Positions 1-8,257 of a DNA stretch of 23,003 nucleotides are shown here, piece after piece (the stretch's first letter is position 1; the number at the start of each line of letters is the position of its first letter). The position numbers and the translations under genes are program-made. This stretch comes from a virus: the IMG/VR virus record IMGVR_UViG_3300020027_000032, positions 1-23,003 of that record; one strand, 5' to 3'. The notes beneath the pieces were generated by a model. The model was given only the letters and a program-made list of their open reading frames with translations. It made no database searches and was not told the DNA's origin.

Positions 1-1
1 G

Positions 2-1108
2 CACATCCTGTACGGCCCGCTGGGAGCCCCGGGCACCGGCATGCTGCCCAAGGACAGCATCGAGGACTCATCGCCTCGCCGCGGGCTTCCTGATGCGCTG
101 GACACGCAGTTGATTCGATGGGGCGGCGGCGGCGATGTGCAGACCGGGGTCTCCCAGCTCAACTACAAATCCAACGATCAGGGCCGCGAAAAGTGGCAGG
201 GCCCGACGCTCCACGGTGTCTGGATGGACGAGGAGCACGACGAGGATGTGTATAACGAGGGCTGGACGCGCACCAACGTGCACATGGGCCTGGTGGTGAC
301 TACGTTCACGCCGCTCAAGGGCCGCACCAGCGTGGTGAATCGATTCATGCTCGATAAGCCACCAGGCTGCCATTTGACCATGATGACGATTGAAGACGCA
401 CTGCACTACACCGCTGAGCAGCGTACTGAGATCATTGCAGGGTATGCGCCGCACGAGCGCGATGCGCGAGCCCGCGGCATTCCGATCATGGGGAGCGGCC
501 GAGTGTTTCCGATCGACCAAGATGAGATCACCTGCAGCGCGTTTGAGATCCCCAAGCACTGGGTGCGAATTGGTGGCCTCGACTTCGGCTGGGATCATCC
601 AAGTGCGGCTGTGCAACTGGCATGGGACCGCGATGCCGACGTGATCTATGTCATCAGCGCGCACAAGCAGCGCGAGCAGACGCCCGCGATGTTCGCGGCC
701 AGCGTCAAGCCCTGGGGACCGCTGCCCTGGGCATGGCCACACGACGGCCTGCAGCACGATAAGGGATCGGGTGAGCAGCTAGCCAAGCAGTACAAGGCGC
801 AGGGGCTGGATATGCTCGGCACGCGCGCTACATTCGAGGACGGCACTCATGGCGTAGAGGCCGGCGTTGCCGAGATGCTGGATCGCATGCAGACAGGCCG
901 CTGGAAGGTATTTGCCCACCTTTCGCAGTACTTCGAGGAGCACAACCTCTACTATCGCAAGGACGGGCTGATCGTGAAAAAGGGCGACGACATCATGAGC
1001 GCCGCACGCTACGCGATGATGATGCGACGGCACGCACGCACGATGAGCAAGGTAGTGCGCCAAAATCGATCAGTTAACGCCCACGGCGGGCAGGGGTGGA
1101 TGGGATGA
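2..1108 (+). CDS. terL: Phage terminase large subunit, 5' end cut by window edge
   Basis: Motor and nuclease that packages DNA into the procapsid. The frame is open to the window start, so the N-terminal Walker A region lies outside; the ATG at 41 is internal. Numbering from that ATG, the Walker B motif is V-W-M-D63-E64, followed by the coupling-like motif TTFTPLKG (residues 87-94). The C-terminal RNase H-like nuclease shows its acidic residues in GGLDFGW (D181), WPHDG (D235) and KGDDIMSAA (D316/D317). These are hallmarks of the family, and the protein ends with a short basic tail as usual. It stands first in a P22-type order, directly before the portal region. The function is very likely correct; the N-terminal half cannot be judged. 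Confidence 0.95.
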   Translation, partial: HILYGPLGAPGTGMLPKDSIEDSSPRRGLPDALDTQLIRWGGGGDVQTGVSQLNYKSNDQGREKWQGPTLHGVWMDEEHDEDVYNEGWTRTNVHMGLVVTTFTPLKGRTSVVNRFMLDKPPGCHLTMMTIEDALHYTAEQRTEIIAGYAPHERDARARGIPIMGSGRVFPIDQDEITCSAFEIPKHWVRIGGLDFGWDHPSAAVQLAWDRDADVIYVISAHKQREQTPAMFAASVKPWGPLPWAWPHDGLQHDKGSGEQLAKQYKAQGLDMLGTRATFEDGTHGVEAGVAEMLDRMQTGRWKVFAHLSQYFEEHNLYYRKDGLIVKKGDDIMSAARYAMMMRRHARTMSKVVRQNRSVNAHGGQGWMG

Positions 1109-1119
1109 CCATTTAGATT

Positions 1120-1148
1120 TTGTAAACGTTTAGAAAAAGTGATCTAAT
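1120..1148 (+). promoter_or_regulatory. Putative sigma70-type promoter before the inserted small gene
   Basis: The AT-rich gap between terminase and the next gene contains TTGTAA (1120-1125) and TCTAAT (1143-1148) separated by exactly 17 bases. This matches the -35/-10 consensus at 4 of 6 and 5 of 6 positions. A 10-bp palindrome, TAAACGTTTA (1123-1132), overlaps the -35. The predicted transcription start falls on or next to the ATG at 1155, so the transcript might be leaderless. The call rests on sequence match only. Confidence 0.45.
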
Positions 1149-1154
1149 CCATGG

Positions 1155-1511
1155 ATGGATGAAAAAGACGGCCAGCCTTTCAACCCCGACGGAATTCCTA
1201 AAGGAAACGTTGGGCGGATGGTGATTGGTCAGATGCCGCCCGCATACCGCAAGGGCAAGCACCGTGGCCGCAAGGCTGGCAGCAAGAACAAGCCAAAGCC
1301 GCCCAAGCCTCCTGAAATCGACCAACTCGCCACGCTCAAGGCCGAGCTACAGGCCCTGCGCGCCATCGTCCAGGACTGCTGTGCACTGCTGCTGCAGGCA
1401 TCCACCATCCGCATCGGCCAGATGGACAGCGAGAGTCGTGTAGCGGACCTGACCAAACAGCAGAGCGCATTGGCCGGCGAGGCGTATACGCGGCTGCGGA
1501 GCATGCTGTAA
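1155..1511 (+). CDS. Small basic protein inserted between terminase and portal, unknown function
   Basis: This 118-residue protein is not one I recognise. Residues 30-50 are strongly basic and Pro/Lys-rich (KGKHRGRKAGSKNKPKPPK), which suggests a flexible nucleic-acid-binding arm. Residues 54-118 look helical with heptad-like hydrophobics, so a short coiled coil is possible. No ribosome binding site precedes the ATG; a promoter-like sequence ends 6 bases upstream, so it may be translated from a leaderless mRNA. The stop TAA touches the portal GTG. In P22 no gene lies at this place, so it looks like an independently promoted insert (a moron). A packaging accessory or DNA-binding role is possible but unproven. 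Confidence 0.7.
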   Translation: MDEKDGQPFNPDGIPKGNVGRMVIGQMPPAYRKGKHRGRKAGSKNKPKPPKPPEIDQLATLKAELQALRAIVQDCCALLLQASTIRIGQMDSESRVADLTKQQSALAGEAYTRLRSML

Positions 1512-3611
1512 GTGGCCAGCGGCTACCCCAACCGCGAGGCCAAGCCAGCCATCACGCTGGATGAAATTTTCCTCGAGGCCAAGGAACGATTCGCGATCGC
1601 TGAGGAGTACGAGAGCAGCAACCGGCAATCGGGCCTGGATGCGCTGCGATTCCGGTACGAGGACCAGTGGGACAGTGGCGTTCGCAAGCAGCGCATGGTG
1701 GAGGCGAGGCCCTGCCTGACCATCAATCACACGGACGCCAATTGCCTGCGGGTGCAAAACCAGCTCAAGCAGCAGCGCCCGCGCATCAAGGTGCAGCCCA
1801 TGGGAGGCGCTGCGAGCGTCGAAAAGGCTGGCGTGATCCAGTCCCTGATGCGGCACATCCAGAATCTCAGCAACGCCGAGGCAGCCTATGACGAGGGCGT
1901 ACGCAGCGCCCAAGACATCGGCTGGGGATACTGGGAGATCGTTGGAAAGTACTGCGACCCGAAGAGCTTCGATCAGGATCTGTGGATCAAGATGATCGAC
2001 AACTCCTTCACGTGCTACGACGACCCGAGCGCGTGCACGCCGTGTGGTGAGGCGCGGCAGTGGTTTCTGATCACGGGCAAGATGTCGCGCGCGCAGTATC
2101 AGCGCGAGCATCCCAAGGCGCCGAATGCGGCCTGGAATCGTGCAGCGATCGGTGATGAGAATTACGAGTGGGAGACGCGCGATCAAGTGCGCATCTGCCG
2201 GTATTTTCGCATCCACGAAGTCGCCGACACGCTCGTGATGATGGTCGACGGGCGCACGGCACTGAAGTCCGAACTGCCGAGCGATGAAGTGCAAGCGGCA
2301 ACTGGCTGGGTGCCATTCGTCGATGCCCGCGGCAACCAGAAAACGCGGCCGACCACGCGCGCTCAGGTGCAGGTATACAAGCTCGGCGGCACCCAGGTGC
2401 TCGAAAAGCGCGACCTGCCGGGCAAATACATCCCCGTGGTGCGTTGCCTGGGCAACCAGGTGAACATTCAGGGCCGCATCCTGCGCTGGGGCATGGTCAA
2501 AAACATGATGGACCCGGCGCGCATGTTTAATTACTGGGAGAGCGCCGCTGCCGAGCTGGTTGCACTCGCGCCCAAAGCTCCGTGGGTGGTCGCCGAGGGG
2601 CAGACGGACAATCATCCCGAGTGGGATGATGCCAACCGCAGGGCCTACAGCAAACTCGTCTATACGCCCGTCGTGGTCGATGGCGTGCCTGCTCCGCCAC
2701 CGATGCGCCAGCCGCCAACACCAGTGCCTGAGGGCCAGCGCAACGCCGCGCAGATGGCGTTGATGAATCTCGTTGCCATGGCCGGCATGCCGATGGAAAA
2801 CCCCATCGAGCAAGGCCGCGTGGTGAGTGGCAACAAATACCTGCAGCGTCGCCAGCGTGAGCGGGACCTGATGCACTTTCAGTACAGCGACAACCAGGCG
2901 ATGGCCGTGATCTGGACCGGCATCATCCTGCTGGATCTCATCCCTTCCTACTACGACACCGACCGCATGCAGCGCATCGTGGGCGAGGATGGGACCGCGA
3001 GCATGGTGCGCATCAATGGCTCGGGCCAGGATGAGGCTGCCGAGCAGGGCGGGATCTATCAGATTGCCAAGAATCTGAAAGACGGCACCTACGATATCGT
3101 GATGGATGCCGGCCCAGACTACCGCACAGCTCAGGAGGAGGGCGCCGAGGGCATGTTGGGCCTGCTGGACACGCCGCTCGCCCCCAAGATTGCCGAGCGC
3201 GGCGCGGATCTCGTGATCCGCAACATGCCATTCGCAGGCAGCCAGGAGCTTGCGGACCGCATGCTGCCCGACACGCCGGAGGGCATGAAGAAAGTCATGG
3301 ATGGCATGCCACCACAGGCCCGCTCGCTCGTGATGGCGCTCCAACAGCAGGTGCAGCAGCTCACGCAGGTCACGCAGCAGCAGGCGCTGGAGATCAAATA
3401 CAAGGGCACCATTGCTGCCGCGCAGATCGAGAGCGCGCATGAGAAGTCAGTGCGCGAGGACAAGACCAAGCGCATCGACATCGCTACCAAGTCCGAGACG
3501 GCACGCGACGTCGCCGAGATTGGCGCTGCTGCGCAGCTGCTGAACTCGCAACTGGAGTCGGCGAGCGAAGAGAAAATGGCCGACAAGCTGATCAAGAAAG
3601 GGGTCGAGTGA
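1512..3611 (+). CDS. Portal protein, P22 gp1-like
   Basis: Forms the dodecameric ring at the unique capsid vertex through which DNA enters and leaves. The 699-residue length is close to the 725 of P22 gp1. The N-terminal part (residues 1-200) carries the typical pattern of this family, including FRYEDQWD, RPCLTINHTDANCLRVQNQLKQ (two family motifs near residues 46-90) and DIGWGYWEI. The last 110 residues are Gln-rich and strongly helical (for example LQQQVQQLTQVTQQQA), matching the long C-terminal barrel or coiled-coil region of P22-type portals. Start is GTG immediately after the preceding TAA. It lies between terminase and scaffold, as expected. High confidence. Confidence 0.93.
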   Translation: MASGYPNREAKPAITLDEIFLEAKERFAIAEEYESSNRQSGLDALRFRYEDQWDSGVRKQRMVEARPCLTINHTDANCLRVQNQLKQQRPRIKVQPMGGAASVEKAGVIQSLMRHIQNLSNAEAAYDEGVRSAQDIGWGYWEIVGKYCDPKSFDQDLWIKMIDNSFTCYDDPSACTPCGEARQWFLITGKMSRAQYQREHPKAPNAAWNRAAIGDENYEWETRDQVRICRYFRIHEVADTLVMMVDGRTALKSELPSDEVQAATGWVPFVDARGNQKTRPTTRAQVQVYKLGGTQVLEKRDLPGKYIPVVRCLGNQVNIQGRILRWGMVKNMMDPARMFNYWESAAAELVALAPKAPWVVAEGQTDNHPEWDDANRRAYSKLVYTPVVVDGVPAPPPMRQPPTPVPEGQRNAAQMALMNLVAMAGMPMENPIEQGRVVSGNKYLQRRQRERDLMHFQYSDNQAMAVIWTGIILLDLIPSYYDTDRMQRIVGEDGTASMVRINGSGQDEAAEQGGIYQIAKNLKDGTYDIVMDAGPDYRTAQEEGAEGMLGLLDTPLAPKIAERGADLVIRNMPFAGSQELADRMLPDTPEGMKKVMDGMPPQARSLVMALQQQVQQLTQVTQQQALEIKYKGTIAAAQIESAHEKSVREDKTKRIDIATKSETARDVAEIGAAAQLLNSQLESASEEKMADKLIKKGVE

Positions 3612-4609
3612 TGGCAGCAGTAGTAGTCACCTCTCATGGCCTGCAGCAGCTCGCCCAGACCGGCAAAGCCGAGCCCACCGAGGCCCTGCCGCCCATGCGC
3701 CGGGAGGTGATTGCCCTCAAAAGGGCGGGCACACCACCACTCGATCCTTCAGTAAAAGTTGACGATCCGCCCAAGGATGGGGTACAAGCAAATGGCGCGG
3801 CTCCTACCGCGAGGCCAGCACCTAAGGAATTGTCCGAGGAGGATCTCCCCGAGCATGCCCGCAAGGTGATTGGCAAAAAGCACCGGGAAATGAAAGAGGC
3901 GACTGAGTTCGCCGAGTTCCAACGACTCGGACGGCTCACCGCAGAAAAAAGGGTTCAGGAATTGGAGGCGCAGCTTGCAAAAGCGACGCCGGCCAAGACC
4001 GAAGAACCCAACCGGGCGCCGGCCGACAAGCCAAAGCCAGAAGACTTCGCGAATGTTGCCGAGTACACCGACGCTTTGACTGATTGGAAGTTGGAGCAGC
4101 GCGACCAGCAACGGGCTCACAAGCAAGCTGAGAGTGAAGAAGCCACGCGCCAGACCAAAGCGTCTGAAACATGGCAAACACGCCTCGCTGCAGTGATGGA
4201 GTCGAACCCGGACTTTGAATCTGTCGTCACCACAGCCTTCAACGGCGCCGATGGCAAGATCGCAAAGACCGTCATCGACTACATCGAAGAGTCCGAAGTA
4301 GGTCCGCAGCTGCTCTATCACCTGGCCAATCACGCCGATGAATACGCGACATTTCGCTCGCTGCCCGCAGCGAAGGCCATTGGCTTTCTCGGGCGACTGG
4401 AAGCGAAGCTTGAGGCTGGCGCGCAGGCATCCAAAGATCCCGCACCAAAACCACAGGCTGCCGCTCCAGTGAAGAAAGTGTCACAGGCGCCAGCGCCAAT
4501 CGACACCTCTGTGGGCTCGGCCGAAGTGGTCCGCAAGGATCCCGGTGAGATGACCACTCAGGAGTATCTCGCGATGAAGCGGTCCGAAAGGAAATCGCGC
4601 GCGAGGTGA
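3611..4609 (+). CDS. Scaffolding protein, P22 gp8-like
   Basis: Directs coat assembly into a procapsid and leaves before or during packaging. The 332-residue protein is highly charged and mostly helical, with coiled-coil stretches near residues 75-120 and Pro/Ala-rich linkers. Its C-terminus (QEYLAMKRSERKSRAR) is a basic helix like the coat-binding helix-turn-helix of P22 gp8 (303 residues). I take the ATG at 3611, which overlaps the portal stop as TGATG; a GTG one codon upstream is also possible. It sits between portal and coat, the position of gene 8. It is in the same reading frame as the coat gene, separated by one TGA and 12 sense codons. Confidence 0.88.
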   Translation: MAAVVVTSHGLQQLAQTGKAEPTEALPPMRREVIALKRAGTPPLDPSVKVDDPPKDGVQANGAAPTARPAPKELSEEDLPEHARKVIGKKHREMKEATEFAEFQRLGRLTAEKRVQELEAQLAKATPAKTEEPNRAPADKPKPEDFANVAEYTDALTDWKLEQRDQQRAHKQAESEEATRQTKASETWQTRLAAVMESNPDFESVVTTAFNGADGKIAKTVIDYIEESEVGPQLLYHLANHADEYATFRSLPAAKAIGFLGRLEAKLEAGAQASKDPAPKPQAAAPVKKVSQAPAPIDTSVGSAEVVRKDPGEMTTQEYLAMKRSERKSRAR

Positions 4610-4645
4610 GTCGAGAGGTGGTGGCCATTTACTGGAGCCATCACC

Positions 4646-6001
4646 TTGCCGAACAATCTCCTGACTATCAGCTACATCACCAACGATTCGTTGGATGTGC
4701 TGGACAACATGTGCGTCATGTCCGGGTGTTTCACCCGAGAATACGACGATCGCTTTGCAGTCTCAGGCGCCAAAATCGGTGCAACCGTCAACGTCCGCCG
4801 GCCTCCTCGCTACCGCGGTACGTTCGGCCCGGCGCTCAACGTCGAGGACAGCAACGAGACGTTCATTCCCGTCACCCTGCGCAATCAGTTTCACGTGGAC
4901 ATGCAGTTCACGACGCAGGACATGCTGCTCAGCATCGACAACTTTCGCGAGCGATTCATCACGCCGGCAGTCGAGGCTGTGGCCAACCGCATCGATTCGG
5001 ATGGCGCCAACTTCGCCTATCAAAACATTCCCAACGCTGTTGGAACGCCGGGTGTGCCCGCGGCATCGTTCCTAACTTACGCCATTGGCAATGCCATCCT
5101 GGACGCTGAGGCGTGTCCCGGCGGGCCGCGCAACTGCGTGCTGGATCCTTTGACTTCGGCATTCGCCGCAGACGGCATCAAGGGCCTCTACAACCCGCAG
5201 GCCAACATCAGCGAGAACTTTCGTCGCGGCTTCGTGGCCACGAAGACGGCGGGGCTGGAATGGTGGAGGGACCAGAACATCGTCAGTTTCACCACCGGCG
5301 CACAGGGTGGCACCCCACTGCTGACGGCGAATACCGGTGGTGCTTTTCTCACGACCGGCTGGGTCCAGGATGGATTCATCCAAACGAACGGCTGGACGGC
5401 CAGTACCGGCGTGGTCAAGGTCGGCGATATCATCCAGCTCGCTGGCGTGTTCCCCGCCAACCCACAGAGCCGCACGCAGTACGGCACGGCGCAGAAACAG
5501 TTCGTCGTGATCCCGCCGGCTGGCTACGAGAACCAGCCAAACGGGCCTGCAACGCCGGGTTTGCGCTTCGCTGCTGCCACGCTGACCAGCGGCACTTTCG
5601 ACGCCTCCACCGGTATCTACACCTCAGGCGGCGGTGCTGGCGCACTGTCGATTCGCATCGCTGAGGCAGTGATCACCGGCGGCCAGTTCCAAAACGCTGT
5701 CACGACCGCTGCGTTCACTGCCACGGCTGCACTCACTGTCAACGGCGGCACTGGCAACGCATCCAAGGTCTCTCCGCAAGGTCTCATCCTGCACAAGTCG
5801 TGCATTGCGCTGGCGGTCGCAGACTTGCCGCTGCCAGGTGGCGTCGAGATGGCTGCGCGTGCAAGCGACAAGGACACCGGGCTGAGCATTCGGCTCGTGC
5901 GCCAATACACCATCAACAACGATGCCGAGCCGACGCGGTGCGATGTCCTCTATGGATTCGACCGTGTTTACAACCAGCTCGGCGTACGAGTCCAAGGCTA
6001 A
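4646..6001 (+). CDS. Major coat protein, P22 gp5-like
   Basis: HK97-fold capsid protein forming the icosahedral shell. It has 451 residues, versus 430 in P22 gp5. The N-terminal region has the P22 coat-family pattern: GATVNVRRPPRYRG (about residues 44-57), then NVEDSNETFIPVTLRNQFHVD and an FRERFITPAVEAVANRID helix. Start is TTG at 4646, supported by GGAG at 4634-4637 with an 8-base spacing; no ATG is available before residue 22, which would cut conserved sequence. A rare start codon for what should be the most abundant protein is odd. It follows the scaffold after a 36-base gap. Confidence in the role is high, in the exact start moderate. Confidence 0.92.
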   Translation: MPNNLLTISYITNDSLDVLDNMCVMSGCFTREYDDRFAVSGAKIGATVNVRRPPRYRGTFGPALNVEDSNETFIPVTLRNQFHVDMQFTTQDMLLSIDNFRERFITPAVEAVANRIDSDGANFAYQNIPNAVGTPGVPAASFLTYAIGNAILDAEACPGGPRNCVLDPLTSAFAADGIKGLYNPQANISENFRRGFVATKTAGLEWWRDQNIVSFTTGAQGGTPLLTANTGGAFLTTGWVQDGFIQTNGWTASTGVVKVGDIIQLAGVFPANPQSRTQYGTAQKQFVVIPPAGYENQPNGPATPGLRFAAATLTSGTFDASTGIYTSGGGAGALSIRIAEAVITGGQFQNAVTTAAFTATAALTVNGGTGNASKVSPQGLILHKSCIALAVADLPLPGGVEMAARASDKDTGLSIRLVRQYTINNDAEPTRCDVLYGFDRVYNQLGVRVQG

Positions 6002-6012
6002 GGAGCAACAAC

Positions 6013-6480
6013 ATGCCTTCAGTAAATCCAGGGCCGTCGGTCACGCAGACCGGCAACACCCTATCGACGCTGACGCCCGTCAGCACAAGCAATCTGCCCG
6101 TTCCGGTCGGGGCACAGGCATTGCGCCTGCTCGGCGTGGTCAAGGGACTGTCGGTTGCGACGGTCGGCGATCCGATCCAGATGCAGATCATCAACTCACT
6201 CACGTGGGTGCCGACTGTGGTGATCACGGCAAATGCCAACGTGACCATGGCCACCGCAACCGTGGGGCTCTACACCGCGGCCGCAGCGGGCGGCACTGCA
6301 GTTCTGACGGTCGCAGCGCTCACCGGCCAGACCACCAATGCCTTTGTCTACGTCCGGGCGGCGACCGCCGTGGCAGCCGCACAGACGGCTCAAACGCTGT
6401 TCGTCAACGTGGGCGTCGCAGTCGCAACTGGCACAGTCGATCTGTACCTGTATGGCTACGACCTGTCGGCATTGCCGTAA
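6013..6480 (+). CDS. Small Ala/Thr-rich structural protein, unknown
   Basis: This 155-residue protein is dominated by Ala, Thr and Val in alternating beta-strand patterns with almost no charged residues (for example VTMATATVGLYTAAAAGG). That composition is typical of capsid decoration or neck proteins rather than enzymes. The ATG is preceded by AGGAG (6001-6005), which overlaps the coat stop, with 7-base spacing: a strong ribosome binding site suited to high expression. Position directly after the coat gene is where many phages place a decoration protein. No family is recognised; a head-decoration role is inference. Confidence 0.75.
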   Translation: MPSVNPGPSVTQTGNTLSTLTPVSTSNLPVPVGAQALRLLGVVKGLSVATVGDPIQMQIINSLTWVPTVVITANANVTMATATVGLYTAAAAGGTAVLTVAALTGQTTNAFVYVRAATAVAAAQTAQTLFVNVGVAVATGTVDLYLYGYDLSALP

Positions 6481-6491
6481 AGGAGCATCAC

Positions 6492-6839
6492 ATGCCCGGC
6501 CCATCAACCAACCCCATCGGCAGCGTGAAATACCTCTTCACGGTCTCCGTGACTGTTGTCGCAGGAGCGGCGCTCGCGGCTAACACCACCACAAGCCGAA
6601 CGTACAATGTTCCAGGTCTGGACGTTGGCTTCGACCACGTGGTGGTCAACAAGCCATCTGCCACACCGACCGGTGTGGGCATCGTCAACGCAAGAGTGTC
6701 TGCCGACGATACCCTTGAAATCACCTTCGGCAATTTTTTGGCTACGACGCCATCACTGCCAACGACCGAGGACTATCTCGTCCTCGTGACACGGCATGAC
6801 TACCCGGATCGGCCCAGCGTTCCGCGTGGATTCACGTGA
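6492..6839 (+). CDS. Small beta-rich structural protein, unknown
   Basis: 115 residues. A hydrophobic stretch near residues 14-30 (LFTVSVTVVAGAALAA) resembles a signal peptide, but a strand-rich core of a virion protein is more likely in this context. A second strand-rich part follows to the end. AGGAG at 6481-6485 gives a 6-base-spaced ribosome binding site identical in sequence to that of the preceding gene. The stop overlaps the next start as GTGA. The function is unknown; it probably belongs to the capsid or neck accessory set inserted after the coat gene. Confidence 0.7.
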   Translation: MPGPSTNPIGSVKYLFTVSVTVVAGAALAANTTTSRTYNVPGLDVGFDHVVVNKPSATPTGVGIVNARVSADDTLEITFGNFLATTPSLPTTEDYLVLVTRHDYPDRPSVPRGFT

Positions 6840-7210
6840 ACGAACTCCGCGCATTCTCCCCGGCCTACACCCGCACCGGCCTTGGGGGAACCCCAGCCGG
6901 TCGGCTGTTGCCGAGCGTCACGGTGGCAGCGGTGGACGCGACGGCGGTGGCGAGTGCGATATTTCCGGGGCAGCTGTCCAACAACAGCTTCGTGCAGTTT
7001 CAGATCTCCAACAAGACTGCCGCTTGGCAGCATGTGAGCTTTGGAATTCTCGGCGCTGTCGTACCGGCAACTCTCAATGACTATCCCGTGGCGCCCGGCA
7101 GCGTCGTGGTGGTCACCGTCGATCCTGAGGTGAATGCTGCATCGGTGTTCTCCAACGGCGCACCCGGCGCAGCCACCTCTGTTGTATTTACCCGCGGCGC
7201 AGGGATGTAG
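6836..7210 (+). CDS. Small structural protein, unknown
   Basis: This 124-residue protein starts at GTG overlapping the previous stop (GTGA). It begins with a Gly/Arg/Pro-rich segment, then shows alternating hydrophobic patterns with Asn, Thr and Val that suggest a beta-sandwich. No motif is recognised. Both neighbours are of similar size and composition, and translation is probably coupled. A virion accessory role is inferred from context only. Confidence 0.68.
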   Translation: MNELRAFSPAYTRTGLGGTPAGRLLPSVTVAAVDATAVASAIFPGQLSNNSFVQFQISNKTAAWQHVSFGILGAVVPATLNDYPVAPGSVVVVTVDPEVNAASVFSNGAPGAATSVVFTRGAGM

Positions 7211-7211
7211 C

Positions 7212-7955
7212 GTGGTCATCAAAAATGCCAGTTCGATGGACCCAGCCAGCGACCCGATGGTGGTCACCGGTGCCTGGACATTCACGGCTGGCATAACTGT
7301 CGGCAACGTCGTCGACAACCCGGTGTCCACTTTCCTCGGCACGGGCCTGATCTCGCTCGGCGGCGGGCTCACTGCCGTTGGCAACATCTCAGCCGCTCGA
7401 TTCGCACCCACGGGCAGTTCTTTGCCCACCAATGGCATGTATCTGCCGTCTGCCGGCACTGTTGGTATCTCGGCGAACAACGCGCTCAAGCTATCGATCG
7501 CCAACGGTTCGGTCAGCTCGCAGGTTGTTTACACCTGCGCCGCCGCAGGCTCGGCAGCCTCGCCAGCCTACGCCCTCACCTCGGGCAATGGCATGTACCT
7601 GGGTGGTGGTGGCGGCGTTGCTATTTCGTCTGGATCTTCGCAGCGTGCGCTGTTTGATTCGGGCCTGACGACCATCATCGGCAGCCTTTCCTTGAGCACC
7701 CTGGGCACGGGGTTTCAGGTCAAGGAGGGTGCAAACGGGCGCATGGGCGTAGCCACGCTGGTCGGCGGCACGGTGACGGTGAACAACACCAGCGTCACGG
7801 CCAACTCGCGCATATTCCTGAGCAGATCGACCACGGGCGGTGTCGTTGGACATCTGTCCTACACGATCATCGCCGCCACATCCTTCACGATCACCGCAAG
7901 TGTCGGGACAGACACCAGCACCATCAACTGGCTGATACTCGAGCCCGCCGCATGA
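7212..7955 (+). CDS. Fibre-like beta-rich virion protein
   Basis: 247 residues. The N-terminal 170 residues are Gly/Ser/Thr-rich with repeated strand-turn patterns such as ITVGNVVDNP and GGGLTAVGNI, as in trimeric fibre shafts. The C-terminal 80 residues form a recognisable small domain: GRMGVATLVGGTVTVNN, then SRIFLSRSTTGG, then SFTITASVGTD and a terminal WLILEPA. I have seen this arrangement at the ends of phage fibre or appendage proteins. Start is GTG at 7212 with AGGGA at 7201-7205 (6-base spacing). The position next to the coat genes suggests a capsid fibre or decoration rather than the main tailspike, which lies at 17092. Exact role is uncertain. Confidence 0.72.
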   Translation: MVIKNASSMDPASDPMVVTGAWTFTAGITVGNVVDNPVSTFLGTGLISLGGGLTAVGNISAARFAPTGSSLPTNGMYLPSAGTVGISANNALKLSIANGSVSSQVVYTCAAAGSAASPAYALTSGNGMYLGGGGGVAISSGSSQRALFDSGLTTIIGSLSLSTLGTGFQVKEGANGRMGVATLVGGTVTVNNTSVTANSRIFLSRSTTGGVVGHLSYTIIAATSFTITASVGTDTSTINWLILEPAA

Positions 7956-8257
7956 CCACTACTCTCACGACGCCGATCTCCGTAACTGTCACCAAAGCGA
8001 CAGTCGATGCCTGGGACTTGCGAGTGGCTCGGGTACTACCGGGGCTGACGGTCAATCTCGCCGACAGTCGTTTCGACGTCACGGTGGTCAATCGGCTTGC
8101 CAGCGGAGTGGAGGTAAGCCGCACGGAGGTGCAGTTTCCGCTGTCCGAGGTATCCGCCGGCACGCTCACAGTGCTGCGCAATTTCCATCTGCAAGTCATC
8201 GCGTACGTCAAAGCCAATGGCGCACTGCCGGCCGGTACCGACACGGCAGACCTGTGA
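7952..8257 (+). CDS. Small protein before gp4-like gene, unknown
   Basis: 101 residues, ATG overlapping the previous stop (ATGA) and stop overlapping the next start (GTGA). It has alternating hydrophobics and charged residues (VTVTKATVDAWDLRVARV) compatible with a compact beta fold. It is not recognised. Being tightly coupled on both sides, it is likely a structural or assembly component made together with the adaptor. Confidence 0.65.
   Translation: MTTTLTTPISVTVTKATVDAWDLRVARVLPGLTVNLADSRFDVTVVNRLASGVEVSRTEVQFPLSEVSAGTLTVLRNFHLQVIAYVKANGALPAGTDTADL

Noticed and set aside
1347-3440. A 697-codon open frame antisense to the portal gene
   Set aside because: It lies wholly opposite a well-supported gene in GC-rich DNA, where the codon bias of the real gene removes stops from an antisense frame. 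The translation is Leu/His/Ala/Arg-rich with no recognisable domain and no ribosome binding site.
6533-6581. Possible signal peptide at the start of the 115-residue protein
   Set aside because: The hydrophobic stretch ends in an A-x-A-like site, but there is little positive charge before it and all neighbours are cytoplasmically assembled virion proteins; a buried strand is more likely.
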